Source: Arthrobacter sp. PAMC25564
GTDB taxonomy: Bacteria; Actinomycetota; Actinomycetes; Actinomycetales; Micrococcaceae
Assembly (NCBI RefSeq): GCF_004798705.1
Contig: NZ_CP039290.1
Coordinates: 3,410,001-3,474,000 of the forward strand
Direction of reading: 5' to 3'
DNA: 64,000 nt
Shown: one piece after another, positions 50,948-59,935 of the stretch
Layout: each line of letters opens with the position of its first letter
Numbering within the stretch: position 1 is the first letter of the stretch
Position numbers and translations under genes: made by a program
The notes under the pieces: generated by a model
The model's input: only the letters and a program-made list of their open reading frames with translations
The model's database searches: none
Told to the model about the DNA's origin: nothing

Positions 50948-51400
50948 TCAGTGCAAGAGACCTGGCTTGAGCTGGATCGGGAGGGCCTCCAGCAGCGCTT
51001 CGACAATGGGGAAGTCTGCAGGGATCCAGGGCAGGCCCAGCACTTCCTCCCGGTTCCGGATGTCGATCCAGCGCAATTCGTCGTGGTCCTGCAGGGGGCG
51101 CGGCGCGCCGTCGGCCAGTTCCGCGAACCACACCCGCATCGCGGCGCGCCCGTTGAGCGGCCAGCCCGAGGCGGACGACGCCGGCAGCTCGGCTCCCAGC
51201 CTGACGGTCACGCCCAGCTCTTCGAGCAGTTCACGGTGCAGAGCCTGCTCGGGAGTCTCGCCGGACTCCACCTTGCCGCCGGGGAACTCCCACATTCCGG
51301 CGAACTGCGGGGGCGCCGTCCGGCGTGCCACCAACAGCCGCCCCGGTTCCGCCAGGGAGTCCAATACTGCGCCGCCAACGACGTTAATGAGTCCAGTCAC
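50948..51400 (-). CDS. NUDIX hydrolase (MutT-like)
   Basis: A 150-residue cytoplasmic NUDIX enzyme. The Nudix box GGKVESGETPEQALHRELLEELGV is complete with all metal-binding glutamates. FAGMWEFPGGK is typical of MutT/CTP-pyrophosphohydrolase-type enzymes that remove oxidised nucleotides. The exact substrate is uncertain. Confidence 0.9.
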   Translation of the reverse strand: MTGLINVVGGAVLDSLAEPGRLLVARRTAPPQFAGMWEFPGGKVESGETPEQALHRELLEELGVTVRLGAELPASSASGWPLNGRAAMRVWFAELADGAPRPLQDHDELRWIDIRNREEVLGLPWIPADFPIVEALLEALPIQLKPGLLH

Positions 51401-51558
51401 GCCCCAAGTCTAGGGTGGCGCTGCCTTAGGGGAGAATGGTACCGGCCGCCTTCCCGGGCACCCGCGGAATATCGGGTGCGCCCACCAAGTTGCATAAAGC
51501 AGATTTAACCTTCCGAATTCTCCCGGCGACCGCCTGGAACGTCCCGAAAAGCAGACGA

Positions 51559-52770
51559 ATGCCTTCCACCACCAAACAAGCCCAGGCGGCGCCCAAAACC
51601 GGCACCCGCCATCTTGCCCTTGCCATCGTTTCCCTCGCCATGGGCGGATTCGGCATCGGAACCACCGAGTTCTCCATGATGGGCCTGCTCAAGGAGGTGG
51701 AGCAGGGCCTGGACATCAGCACCCCGGAGGCCGGCCACCTGATTTCGGCCTATGCGCTCGGCGTCGTCATCGGCGCGCCGGTGCTGGCCGCAGTCGGGGC
51801 CAGGATGCCCCGGAAGTACCTGGCCCTGGGCCTCATGCTGTTCTTCAGCATCGCCAACCTCACCTCGTTCATCGCCCCGGACTACGGCACCATGCTGGTG
51901 TCCCGGTTCGCGGCGGGCCTGCCGCACGGCGCGTTCTTCGGCGTTGCGGCCGTCATCGCGGCCTCCCTGGTCGCTCCGACCAGGCGCGGCTGGGCGATCT
52001 CGATGGTCATGGCGGGCCTCACGGTGTCGAATGTCGTCGGCGTCCCGTTCGCCACCTGGTTGGGGCAGAACTTCGGCTGGCGGCTGCTCTTCCTGCTGGT
52101 CGGCCTGATCGGCATCATCACGCTCCTTATGCTCTGGAGGTTCGTACCGTTCCAGGAACCCCACGCGGATGCCAGCTTCCGCAGGGAGCTCAGCGCGCTC
52201 AAGCGGCTCCAGGTCTGGCTGGCCATCCTGATCGGCATCGTCGGCTTCGGCGGTTTCTTCGCCACCTACACCTACATCGCCCACACCATGACCGACGTGG
52301 CCGGTATCCCCGCCGCGTGGCTGCCGCTCGTGGTGGCGCTATACGGCCTCGGAATGGTGGCCGGCAACATCGTCGGCGGCCGGATCGCGGACAAATCCGT
52401 GATGGGAACCATCTACTGGGTCCTGCCCGCCACCGCTGTGGCACTGGTGGTCTACGCCGTGGCCGTGCACTGGCCGTGGTCCGCGTTTGTCATGGTCTTC
52501 GTGGTGGGCGGTGCCGGTTCCATGCTGGTCCCGGCCCTGCAGACCCGGCTGCTGGATGCCTCCCCGGATGCCCCGTCGCTGGCGTCCTCACTGAACCATG
52601 CGGCCCTCAACGTGGCCAATGCCCTCGGTGCCTTCCTCGGCGGCCTGGTGATCGCCTGGGGCTGGGGCTACGTCGCCCCGGCGCTGGTAGGCGCCGTCCT
52701 GGCGCTGCTCGGGCTCGGCGTCGCCCTCGTCAGCGGCCTTGTCGAACGCAAGAGGCCGCTGGCCCGGTAG
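51559..52770 (+). CDS. MFS efflux transporter (AraJ/DHA1 type)
   Basis: A 403-residue major facilitator transporter with 12 predicted TM helices. The signature between TM2 and TM3 is GARMPRKYLALG, and TM1 carries GGFGIGTTEFSMMGLL, characteristic of the AraJ/sugar-efflux-like subfamily. The substrate is unknown. I chose ATG 51559; the longer frame adds a non-membrane N-terminal tail. Confidence 0.9.
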   Translation: MPSTTKQAQAAPKTGTRHLALAIVSLAMGGFGIGTTEFSMMGLLKEVEQGLDISTPEAGHLISAYALGVVIGAPVLAAVGARMPRKYLALGLMLFFSIANLTSFIAPDYGTMLVSRFAAGLPHGAFFGVAAVIAASLVAPTRRGWAISMVMAGLTVSNVVGVPFATWLGQNFGWRLLFLLVGLIGIITLLMLWRFVPFQEPHADASFRRELSALKRLQVWLAILIGIVGFGGFFATYTYIAHTMTDVAGIPAAWLPLVVALYGLGMVAGNIVGGRIADKSVMGTIYWVLPATAVALVVYAVAVHWPWSAFVMVFVVGGAGSMLVPALQTRLLDASPDAPSLASSLNHAALNVANALGAFLGGLVIAWGWGYVAPALVGAVLALLGLGVALVSGLVERKRPLAR

Positions 52771-52843
52771 CCCCGCACAGCGCGGCTACGGCCCAGCGGC
52801 CCCTCCTAAACGTCTCTGGGGAGTCCCCGGTCAATAGTCCTGG

Positions 52844-53764
52844 TCAGGACGCGTTGACGCGCTCCACATCCGGTTCGAGGTAGATGACCCGGGCAATCGG
52901 GACGGCCGCGCGGATCCGGACTTCGGCGTCGTCAATCGCCTGGGCGATGTCCTGGCCGGAGTCGGCCCGGCCGATGCTGATCTTGGCGGCCACCAGGAGC
53001 TCCTCGGGCCCAAGGTGCAGGGTCTTGAGGTGGATGATGCCGGTGCCACCGGCCTCGATGGCGGTCCGGATCCTCGCGACGTCCTCCTTGGTGGCGGACT
53101 CCCCCAGCAGCAGGGACTTCGTTTCCACAGCCAGCACGACGGCGATGGCCACGAGCAGCAGGCCGATCATGCCGGTGCCGAGGGCATCCCAGATACCGTC
53201 GCCCGTGATGAGCGTGAGCCCGACACCGAGCAGGGCGAACACGAGGCCCACAAGGGCGCCGAAGTCTTCGAGCAGGATGACCGGCAATTCGGGCTGCTTG
53301 GCATTGCGGATGAACTTGACCCAGCTCTGCTTGCCTCGCAGCGGATTGGATTCGGCGATGGCGGTCTTGAAGGAGAACGATTCGGCAACGATGGCGCCCA
53401 CCAGCACGGCCAGCGGCACCCACCAGAAGCCGCCCTCTATGGCATGCGGGTGCTGGATCTTTCCCCACGCCTCATACAGCGCGAAAAGCCCGCCGACGCT
53501 GAACAGCACAATGGAGACGATGAAGGCGTAGATGTAGCGTTCGCGTCCATAGCCGAAGGGGTGCTCCGGGCTGGCAGCCTTCTGCGCGCGCTTGCCGCCA
53601 AGGAGGAGGAGCAGCTGGTTGCCGGAGTCCGCCACGGAGTGGATCGCTTCCGCCAGCATGGACGAGGACAGCGTCAGCACGAAGGCGACGAACTTCAGGA
53701 CGGCGATGGTCAGGTTGGCGGCCAGCGCCGCGACAATCGCCTTGGTACCGCCGTTGGCAGACAC
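52844..53764 (-). CDS. Cation diffusion facilitator transporter
   Basis: A 306-residue CDF-family metal efflux protein. HSVAD (42-46) in TM2 and LLEDFGALVG in TM5 hold the transport-site ligands. A cytoplasmic C-terminal domain follows from about 220. The GTG start at 53764 follows GGAGAAG. It belongs to the group with Zn/Mn/Fe as likely substrates; the actual metal is uncertain. Confidence 0.9.
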   Translation of the reverse strand: MSANGGTKAIVAALAANLTIAVLKFVAFVLTLSSSMLAEAIHSVADSGNQLLLLLGGKRAQKAASPEHPFGYGRERYIYAFIVSIVLFSVGGLFALYEAWGKIQHPHAIEGGFWWVPLAVLVGAIVAESFSFKTAIAESNPLRGKQSWVKFIRNAKQPELPVILLEDFGALVGLVFALLGVGLTLITGDGIWDALGTGMIGLLLVAIAVVLAVETKSLLLGESATKEDVARIRTAIEAGGTGIIHLKTLHLGPEELLVAAKISIGRADSGQDIAQAIDDAEVRIRAAVPIARVIYLEPDVERVNAS

Positions 53765-53995
53765 GTGGGCTTCTCCTATTTGGGGTGCTTCGGTGGGTGG
53801 ATGCGGCGGCCGGCAAATGCCCGGACCCGCAAGGAATACCGTACCCGTCCCCGGCGCCGCCCCGCATTGCACAGGACACACTCGGGCCGGGTAACGATTG
53901 GGGGTGGGCCTGCTGACAAGTAAACGCGCCTATGTTAGCTTGAAGCCATACTCGGGATCCACAATTTGGATGCCGACGAATATGTAGGAGGAGAC

Positions 53996-54262
53996 ATGGG
54001 CTTTCTTGGCTGGATCATTCTCGGACTCATAGTAGGTGCAATCGTCAAGGCAATCATGCCTGGCAAGGTCGGCGGCGGCTGGGTCACCAGCCTGGTGCTC
54101 GGCGTCGTCGGAGCCATTGTCGGCGGCTGGATCGGTGACCTGCTGTTCGGCGGCGGCAAGATGGAATTCTGGAATCTCGGTTCCTGGCTCCTGGCCATTG
54201 TCGGCGGCCTCGTCGTTGCCGGTATCTACGGCGCCGTAACCGGACGCAACCGGACCACGTAA
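53996..54262 (+). CDS. GlsB/YeaQ/YmgE-family membrane protein
   Basis: An 88-residue, three-helix membrane protein: GFLGWIILGLIVGAIVKAI at the start, then two further hydrophobic segments with GxxxG spacing. The family is stress-associated, with unclear function. A strong ribosome-binding site (GGAGGAG) precedes ATG 53996. Confidence 0.92.
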   Translation: MGFLGWIILGLIVGAIVKAIMPGKVGGGWVTSLVLGVVGAIVGGWIGDLLFGGGKMEFWNLGSWLLAIVGGLVVAGIYGAVTGRNRTT

Positions 54263-54311
54263 CCGCAAGTATTGCACTGGCCACCGGCCGGGCACCATGG
54301 TGCCGAGGAGG

Positions 54312-54377
54312 TGGCGGAAAACAGATGCGGCGGGGACCCACGAATTGGTGGGTCCCCGCCGCATCTGTTTTCCGCCA
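54312..54377. terminator. 29-bp perfect hairpin between convergent genes
   Basis: The arms 54312-54340 and 54349-54377 are exact complements with an 8-base loop. It lies between the stops of the YeaQ-like gene and the opposing rRNA methyltransferase gene, so it can terminate both. The length is unusual for a simple terminator. Confidence 0.8.
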
Positions 54378-54385
54378 GGTGTCCG

Positions 54386-55315
54386 CTAGCCCTGCTGGGA
54401 TGAGCTGTCCTGCCGGGACGCGCTGTCCTGCTGGGACCGGGCACTCGCGTAGAGGCAGACCGTCGCGGCGGTGCCAAGGTTGAGGCTCTCCGCGGCGCCG
54501 TACACCGGTACCGCCACCCGGTGCTCAGCCAGGGCGAGCTCCTCCTCAGAGAGGCCCTGGGCCTCGTTGCCGAAAAGCCAGGCCGTGGGGCGTTCCAGCG
54601 CATAGCCCGATTCTGCGGTGGCGGCACCCAGGCGCCGGGCCGCATTTTCGTCCTGCAGCCGGTCCAGGTTCAGCTGTCCTTGGCCGTCCGCCGCGAGGAT
54701 TCCGATGCCGCGTTCCTTGCAGCGGGCCACCAGCTCCCCCAGCTCGGCGCCGAGGACAACGGGCAGGTGGAAGAGGGATCCCGCCGTCGAACGGACGGCC
54801 TTGGGGTTGTAGATGTCCACGCTGGAGGCGGTCAGGACGACGGCGTCGGCGCCGGCGGCGTCGGCCGCCCGGAGCACGGTTCCGGCGTTGCCGGGGTCAC
54901 GGACCTGGCACAGCACGGCGATCAGCCGCGGCCCGGCGTCGAGCACCTGCTCAAGGCTGACGTCCAGGAAACCGCAGACGGCGATGATGCCCTGCGGGGT
55001 GACGGTGTCCGCCATCGCTGCGATCACTTCGTCGGTTGCAAGGTGCGCATGGGTTCCCTCGGCCAGCTTCTCCAGCTCCGGGTGGCGGTCCAGGCAGGCC
55101 TCGGTGGCGTACACCTCATAGACGATGCCGGGCTCCCCCGCGGCGATCCTCTTCCGGTGCAGGACCAGGGCCTCACGGACCGCCTGCGGGCCTTCGGCCA
55201 GGAACTCGCGACGCTTTAAACGGGCCGGGCGCCCGGCAAGTTGTGCCACCTTCCTCATCCGATCAGCTCGGGGGTTGGAGAGTGGAAAGTCTTGCGGGCG
55301 CCCGGTTTCGTTCAT
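54386..55315 (-). CDS. TrmH/SpoU-family RNA 2'-O-methyltransferase
   Basis: A 309-residue SPOUT methyltransferase that probably methylates a ribose in rRNA or tRNA with SAM. An N-terminal L30e-like substrate-binding domain (about 20-115) is followed by the SpoU core. The three motifs are VRDPGNAGTVLRAA, WLFGNEAQGLS and ESLNLGTAATVCLY. The tail is Gln/Ser-rich (RSQQDSASRQDSSSQQG). It lies after rplT on the same strand, a common order in Actinobacteria. Confidence 0.93.
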   Translation of the reverse strand: MNETGRPQDFPLSNPRADRMRKVAQLAGRPARLKRREFLAEGPQAVREALVLHRKRIAAGEPGIVYEVYATEACLDRHPELEKLAEGTHAHLATDEVIAAMADTVTPQGIIAVCGFLDVSLEQVLDAGPRLIAVLCQVRDPGNAGTVLRAADAAGADAVVLTASSVDIYNPKAVRSTAGSLFHLPVVLGAELGELVARCKERGIGILAADGQGQLNLDRLQDENAARRLGAATAESGYALERPTAWLFGNEAQGLSEEELALAEHRVAVPVYGAAESLNLGTAATVCLYASARSQQDSASRQDSSSQQG

Positions 55316-55380
55316 ATAAGAACCTTAGTGGCTATTCCAGCCGGCTCTTGAACGACGCAGTTTTTCAACCGCGGCGGGAA

Positions 55381-55851
55381 CTACTTTGCAGCCTCGGCGT
55401 CAGCCTTCTTGGCAGCAGGCTTCTTCGCGGGAGCCTTCTTGGCAGCCTTCGGGGCGGCTGCGGCTTCAGCCGTGACGGCCGGAGCGGAAGTGTCAGCAGG
55501 CAGCGAGTCCTTGGCGATCTGGACCAGCGCGGCGAAAGCGTTGGCGTCGGAGACGGCCAGCTCGGCCAGCATCCGGCGGTCAACCTCGACCTCAGCAGCC
55601 TTCAGGCCCTGGATCAGGCGGTTGTAGGTGAGGCCGTTGGCGCGGGATGCAGCGTTGATGCGCTGGATCCACAGGCGGCGGAAGTCGCCCTTCTTCTTCT
55701 TGCGGTCGCCGTAGCTGTACACAAACGAGTGCAGCAGCTGCTCTTTGGCCTTGCGGTACAGGCGTGAACGCTGTCCGCGGTAGCCCTTTGCGCGTTCAAG
55801 GATAACCCGGCGCTTCTTGTGGGCGTTGACCGCCCTCTTCACACGTGCCAC
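55381..55851 (-). CDS. rplT: 50S ribosomal protein L20 with Ala/Lys-rich tail
   Basis: Residues 1-118 are a normal L20 ([14 protein letters not shown], then [21 protein letters not shown]). A further about 38 residues rich in Ala, Lys and Pro follow, to 156 in total; many bacteria stop near 118-128. The tail resembles linker histone-like sequence and may bind rRNA loosely. The GTG start follows GAAGGAG. Third gene of infC-rpmI-rplT. Confidence 0.96.
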   Translation of the reverse strand: MARVKRAVNAHKKRRVILERAKGYRGQRSRLYRKAKEQLLHSFVYSYGDRKKKKGDFRRLWIQRINAASRANGLTYNRLIQGLKAAEVEVDRRMLAELAVSDANAFAALVQIAKDSLPADTSAPAVTAEAAAAPKAAKKAPAKKPAAKKADAEAAK

Positions 55852-55971
55852 GTGCGTACTCCTTCGAAAATTCTGATCCCAAGCATCTACTGCCGGACGG
55901 ACCGGCTGGCCTGAGAAGCCTTATTGGTAGTTGACTGGTGCCAGATGGCAGTCAGCCAGAGAACTTGGAAC

Positions 55972-56166
55972 TTAGATGCCGAGCATCTTCCGGATGACCT
56001 TGGCGTCGCCCTTGAAGACGATCTTGTCGCCGGCGAGGCGGCGGGTCAGCCTTGAGGACTTGTGCTCGAGGTAGTGGCGGCGGTTGGCCTGCTGACGGCG
56101 CAGCTTGCCGCTGCCGGTCAGCTTGAAGCGCTTCTTAGCACCGCTGTGGGTCTTCATCTTCGGCAT
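55972..56166 (-). CDS. rpmI: 50S ribosomal protein L35
   Basis: A 64-residue basic protein starting [21 protein letters not shown], the classic L35 beginning. ATG 56166 follows GGAGATCGG. It lies between infC and rplT. Confidence 0.97.
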   Translation of the reverse strand: MPKMKTHSGAKKRFKLTGSGKLRRQQANRRHYLEHKSSRLTRRLAGDKIVFKGDAKVIRKMLGI

Positions 56167-56282
56167 GGGAACCGATCTCCTTACGTAGCCGCAGACATGG
56201 TCTGCAGTTCTATCGTGCAGCCGCCCCTGCGGGCGGCGTGCTGGTTGCTTGCTGCCGGACATTGCTGTCCGGCAGCCGTGAA

Positions 56283-57395
56283 CTAGTTGGTCTTCTTGCT
56301 GCCCGGCTTGGCAGCGGACTTCGGAGCCGCCGGCCGTGCCGCAGGCTTCGGCGCCGAGGGACGCGGTACCGGCTTCGGGGCCGCCACCGGCTTCGGCGCC
56401 GCAGCAGCTGCCTTCGGAGCTTCCGGGGCCTTCGGAGCTTCCGGGGCCTTCGCCGGTGCCGCCGCAGCCTTGGCTACCGGCGGCTGGACAGCGACCTTCG
56501 GAGCCTCACGCTTCGGAGCTGCCTGCGTGGCGGCCTTGGGGGCCTCCTGCTTCGGCGCTTCCTGGACGGGAGCCTTGGCCGCCGGAACTTCCTCGGCTTT
56601 GGCCTCGGCAGCCGGGGCCTCCGTCACCACGGTTTCTTCCGCTGCCGTCTTCTCGGCCGGGGCCTCGTCGACGGCGGGAGCGGCCTCCACTGCGGGAAGC
56701 CCAGTTACCTCAGCCTCGGGTGCCTCGGTCCGGACCTGGTAGCCCTCCGGAAGAAGATCGGCGAGCGACTGCGTCAGGGGCGCATCGACACCCGACGTAT
56801 CCACCCGGCCCGAAGCCTTGGCTTCGTTCTCGGCCTTGGCTTCGGCGCGCTGCGATGCGCGGCGGGCCTCTGCCTTGGCTTCTGCCTTGTTCTTCAGGGG
56901 ACCGACCACCATGACCATGTTGCGGCCATCGATCCGCGGGCTGGACTCCACTACGCCGACTGCGGCGACGTCGTCTGCGAAGCGCTGCAGCAGGCGGATG
57001 CCCATCTCGGGGCGCTGCTGCTCACGGCCGCGGAACTGGATCATGGCCTTGACCTTGTCACCGGCGCCGAGGAAGCGGAGTGCGTGGCCGCGCTTGGTCT
57101 CGTAGTCGTGGGTGTCGATCTTCAGGCGGAAGCGGATTTCCTTCAGGACCGTGTTGGTCTGGTTCTTCCGGGCCTCGCGTGCCTTGACAGCGGCTTCGTA
57201 CTTGTACTTGCCGAAGTCCATCAGCTTGCACACCGGAGGCTTGGCCTGCGGTGCAACTTCAACGAGATCAAGATCGGACTCCGCAGCCAAACGCAGGGCA
57301 TCCTCAATACGGACAACTCCTACTTGCTCGCCTGCGGGGCCGACCAGCCGCACCTCGGGGACGCGGATACGCTCATTGATTCTTGGCTCGCTAAT
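56283..57395 (-). CDS. infC: Translation initiation factor IF-3 with long low-complexity tail
   Basis: Residues 1-180 are IF-3 ([19 protein letters not shown] at the start; [19 protein letters not shown] in the C-domain). The remaining about 190 residues are an Ala/Pro/Lys/Glu-rich extension, roughly doubling the protein. The start is ATT at 57395, with AGGAG seven bases upstream; rare start codons are known to let IF-3 regulate its own translation. First gene of infC-rpmI-rplT; a terminator-like leader lies upstream. Confidence 0.95.
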   Translation of the reverse strand: MSEPRINERIRVPEVRLVGPAGEQVGVVRIEDALRLAAESDLDLVEVAPQAKPPVCKLMDFGKYKYEAAVKAREARKNQTNTVLKEIRFRLKIDTHDYETKRGHALRFLGAGDKVKAMIQFRGREQQRPEMGIRLLQRFADDVAAVGVVESSPRIDGRNMVMVVGPLKNKAEAKAEARRASQRAEAKAENEAKASGRVDTSGVDAPLTQSLADLLPEGYQVRTEAPEAEVTGLPAVEAAPAVDEAPAEKTAAEETVVTEAPAAEAKAEEVPAAKAPVQEAPKQEAPKAATQAAPKREAPKVAVQPPVAKAAAAPAKAPEAPKAPEAPKAAAAAPKPVAAPKPVPRPSAPKPAARPAAPKSAAKPGSKKTN

Positions 57396-57433
57396 GTTAA
57401 AGCTCCTGTGTTCGTGAGGGGTATTCCACCGGC

Positions 57434-57474
57434 AAAAAGAGAAGGCCCCCAATTGCCGGAGCAATCGAAGGCCT
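57434..57474 (-). terminator. Attenuator-like terminator in the infC leader
   Basis: On the minus strand AGGCC(T) pairs with (G)GGCCT and an inner ATTGC-TCCG-GCAAT hairpin stacks between them (57443-57474). The run TCTCTTTTT follows (57434-57442). It sits about 40 bases before the infC start, so readthrough must be controlled. Ribosomal autoregulation by L20 or IF-3 is a reasonable guess. Confidence 0.7.
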
Positions 57475-57641
57475 CGAAGATCGGAGTTGCCTGCCTCCTA
57501 AGAGGCGGCATACATCCCGCCAGGCTGACGCCCGGGAAGAATGCCCGACCAGGTACCCGGCAACCTTGCTTCTTGCGAAGCTTCCCGAAGGAGAGCGGCT
57601 GACGCGGGTGGGAGAGAACTCCGCTTGCAAACTGGAAACCG

Positions 57642-57647
57642 ATTCTA
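57642..57647 (-). promoter_or_regulatory. Candidate -10 box for the infC operon
   Basis: TAGAAT on the minus strand, about 250 bases upstream of infC, leaving a leader long enough for the attenuator. The -35 is not evident. Confidence 0.35.
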
Positions 57648-57759
57648 CAGAACAAATCCCATCCGGCGCTACGTGAGTGATCAGGCATGCACCCGGAGGG
57701 ACTGTGATATAAAACTGCAAAATAACGACATCCAGTCGGTCTGTGACAAGCTTACCAGC

Positions 57760-58146
57760 ATGAGCACTTCAGACAGTAATTCACACGTTTTTGAGCCTTC
57801 GACCGCCCAGGCCGACGTCTCACAGCAGATCCGCGACATCTCCGAGGTCCCCGCGATCGAGGTCATCACCACCGCCGCCGTGCACCTCATGAGCGCCGCC
57901 GCCGTGAAGCTTGGCCTTGCGGCGGACGACAACGCCGAGGAGCTCAAGGACCTCGACGAGGCCCGCAAGCTGATCATTGCCCTCGCCGGCCTGGTCACCG
58001 CAGCGGCTCCCGAGATCGGCTCACAGCACGCCGGGCCCTTGCGCGACGGGCTGCGTTCGCTGCAGCTGGCCTTCCGCGAAGAATCCATCATTCCGGATGC
58101 ACCGGGCAAGGGCCCGGGCGAGAAGTACACCGGGCCCGTCAACTAG
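57760..58146 (+). CDS. DUF1844 domain protein
   Basis: A 128-residue acidic, mostly helical protein with the DUF1844 core (SEVPAIEVITTAAVHLMSAAAVKLGL through EARKLIIALAGLV). Function unknown. It is often encoded next to infC-rpmI-rplT in Actinobacteria, here divergently. ATG 57760 was chosen over the longer frame. A 16-bp hairpin follows the stop. Confidence 0.9.
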   Translation: MSTSDSNSHVFEPSTAQADVSQQIRDISEVPAIEVITTAAVHLMSAAAVKLGLAADDNAEELKDLDEARKLIIALAGLVTAAAPEIGSQHAGPLRDGLRSLQLAFREESIIPDAPGKGPGEKYTGPVN

Positions 58147-58183
58147 GAGCCTCCCGGCGGACACCTTTGAATCGAACGACGCC

Positions 58184-58218
58184 GACGGCGGGCGGACCAG
58201 ACTGGTCCGCCCGCCGTC
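58184..58218 (+). terminator. Terminator after the DUF1844 gene
   Basis: A 16-bp perfect stem (58184-58199 with 58203-58218), 3-base loop, GC-rich, followed by GTCGTT. Confidence 0.75.
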
Positions 58219-58289
58219 GTCGTTAAGCCGGTCGGCGTTAAGCCGATCGTCGCCGGGCCGGACCGCCCAGGGCCGGACCGCGGTGGGCC

Positions 58290-58348
58290 GGCGACGAAGC
58301 CGATTGAAGGGCCGACGCCGTCGATGAAAAGTCCGGCGGGCGGCGCGA
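58290..58348 (-). pseudogene. MFS transporter gene fragment
   Basis: About 58 bases are 93% identical to 63283-63341 inside the MFS gene at the window end, encoding AGLFIDGVGPSIGFVA on the minus strand. No other MFS sequence surrounds it. It looks like a relic from duplication or insertion of the metNIQ segment. Confidence 0.75.
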
Positions 58349-58444
58349 TCAGCACACCGGACTGAAATTCCCACTTCTTTACGATTTGTTGGCTCGTCTT
58401 ACGCTGTGTGGCTTTTGGTTGACCGGGCTGCAGCGTGCCCCTAG

Positions 58445-58590
58445 CTTGGTATCTGAATCATGAGTCCCAGCGTGAACGTTGGGCTTGTTGGCCGGCACTG
58501 CCCCCGCCCGGGGTGCTCCGGCCGGGCCTGCCGGAGAACCGGCAGGCAAGTAGCGCAGATGCGGGGCTGGCTGCCCCGCGGATCTGCCTG
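58445..58590 (+). ncRNA. S-adenosylmethionine riboswitch (SAM-I/IV clan)
   Basis: The leader of metNIQ has ATCATGAGTCCCAGCG, then TTGTTGGCCGGCA and CGGGGTGCTCCGG. This is the order and sequence style of SAM-IV/SAM-I-IV aptamers of Actinobacteria, which carry GAGTGCCAGCG, GCTGGCCGGCAACC and GGGGTGCCCCGG. Strong hairpins follow at 58526-58547 and 58556-58586. Boundaries are approximate. Methionine-transport genes downstream are the expected target. Confidence 0.7.
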
Positions 58591-58608
58591 AGGGCAAGGA
58601 GACCCCGC

Positions 58609-58677
58609 ATGACCCTGCTCCGGGGCCCACAGCCGGACACGCCCTGTCCATGTCCGGGCAACTCCGCCTGCCGCTAG
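58609..58677 (+). CDS. 22-residue cysteine-containing leader peptide (uORF)
   Basis: ATG 58609 has an excellent ribosome-binding site (AAGGAG, 58596-58601, 7 bases away). It encodes MTLLRGPQPD then TPCPCPGNSACR and stops at 58677. Three cysteines in the last ten residues and a stop inside a 9-bp hairpin (58666-58687) resemble cysteine-responsive leader peptides known from mycobacteria. It lies between the SAM riboswitch and metN. Regulation is inferred. Confidence 0.6.
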   Translation: MTLLRGPQPDTPCPCPGNSACR

Positions 58678-58687
58678 CGCGGCAGGC
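58666..58687 (+). terminator. Hairpin overlapping the leader-peptide stop
   Basis: GCCTGCCGC / GCGGCAGGC, 4-base loop, no T-run. The same GCCTGCCG/CGGCAGGC arms occur at 58526-58547, so alternative long-range pairing of the two hairpins is possible. Confidence 0.5.
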
Positions 58688-58858
58688 GCTGGTCTGCACG
58701 CCCACCTAGGCCGCCACCCGGCCCTCCACCCCAGTTCTCCGGACTCTGATCAGTCCGGCCGCTCTGCCCTGCCCGCATGCCACCATCCCCGGCGCGCCGG
58801 GGCATCCCCACCCACGATCGGCCGCGAGGCCCACCGAGTACCAAAGAAAAGAACCGAC

Positions 58859-59935
58859 ATGATCCGCATCGATCAGCTGACCAAGGTCTACGGCCACGGC
58901 GAGAACGCCGTCACGGTCCTGGACAAGCTCGATTTCGCCGTCGACGAAGGCGAAATATTCGCTGTCGTCGGCCACAGCGGTGCCGGCAAAAGCACCTTGG
59001 CCCAATGCATCAACCTGTTGGAACGACCGACCTCCGGGTCCGTCGTCGTCAACGGAGAAAACCTCAGCAGCCTGCCGGAGAAGCGGCTGCGCGAAGCCCG
59101 GCGCCGGATCGGGACGGTGTTCCAGTCCGCCAGCCTTTTCGGCCGCCGGACGGCCGCGCAGAATATCGCTGCCCCTTTGGAGTACCTTGGCGTGGAGCCC
59201 CGCGAAGTCAAGGCCAGGGTGGCCGAACTCCTCGAGCGCGTCGGGCTGGGAAACCGGGCCGGCCATTACCCGTTCCAGCTCTCGGGCGGCCAGCGGCAGC
59301 GGGTGGGCATTGCCCGGGCGCTGGCGCTGCGGCCCTCCGTGCTGCTCTCGGACGAGGCGACCTCGGGCCTGGATCCGGAGGCGACCCGTTCGGTGGTGCG
59401 CCTGCTGCGCGAACTGCGGGACGACCTGGACCTGGCGGTCGTTTTCATCACCCACGAGATGGATACGGTGCTGCAGATAGCGGATGCCGTAGCCCGGCTT
59501 GAGCACGGACGCATCGTCGAATCCGGGCGGCTGGTGGACCTGCTGACTGACCATGACTCCGCGCTGGGCCGGGCCCTGCAGCCGCACCTGACTCCGGCGG
59601 CGCCCGCCGACGGTGCCCGCCCCTGGCAGGTCACCTACGATTCGCGCGATGTCCCGCACGACTGGCTCCAACTCGTCTCACAGGACCTGGGCGAACCGGT
59701 CTCGTTGCTCGCCGCCAGCATCCAGACCATCGGCGGGGTCGGCACGGGCAAAGCCACCGTTGGCCTTCGCTCCACCTCCCCGGCCGCCGTCCGGGATGCC
59801 TTCACCAGGCTGGGCCTGCGCGCGGAGCCGGACGGCGCTGCCCCAGCCACCCCTGATGCACTGACAAATGATGCACTGACAATCGACGACGACGCGCGGG
59901 CCGCCGCGCCAGCATCCTTGGAGCACGTACTATGA
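58859..59935 (+). CDS. metN: Methionine ABC transporter ATP-binding protein
   Basis: A 358-residue ATPase of the MetNIQ importer. Walker A GHSGAGKST (38-46), signature LSGGQRQR, Walker B VLLSDEATSGLD, and a C-terminal NIL-type regulatory domain (about 265-340) that senses intracellular methionine. AAGAAAAGAACC precedes ATG 58859. The stop overlaps the metI start (ATGA). Confidence 0.95.
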   Translation: MIRIDQLTKVYGHGENAVTVLDKLDFAVDEGEIFAVVGHSGAGKSTLAQCINLLERPTSGSVVVNGENLSSLPEKRLREARRRIGTVFQSASLFGRRTAAQNIAAPLEYLGVEPREVKARVAELLERVGLGNRAGHYPFQLSGGQRQRVGIARALALRPSVLLSDEATSGLDPEATRSVVRLLRELRDDLDLAVVFITHEMDTVLQIADAVARLEHGRIVESGRLVDLLTDHDSALGRALQPHLTPAAPADGARPWQVTYDSRDVPHDWLQLVSQDLGEPVSLLAASIQTIGGVGTGKATVGLRSTSPAAVRDAFTRLGLRAEPDGAAPATPDALTNDALTIDDDARAAAPASLEHVL

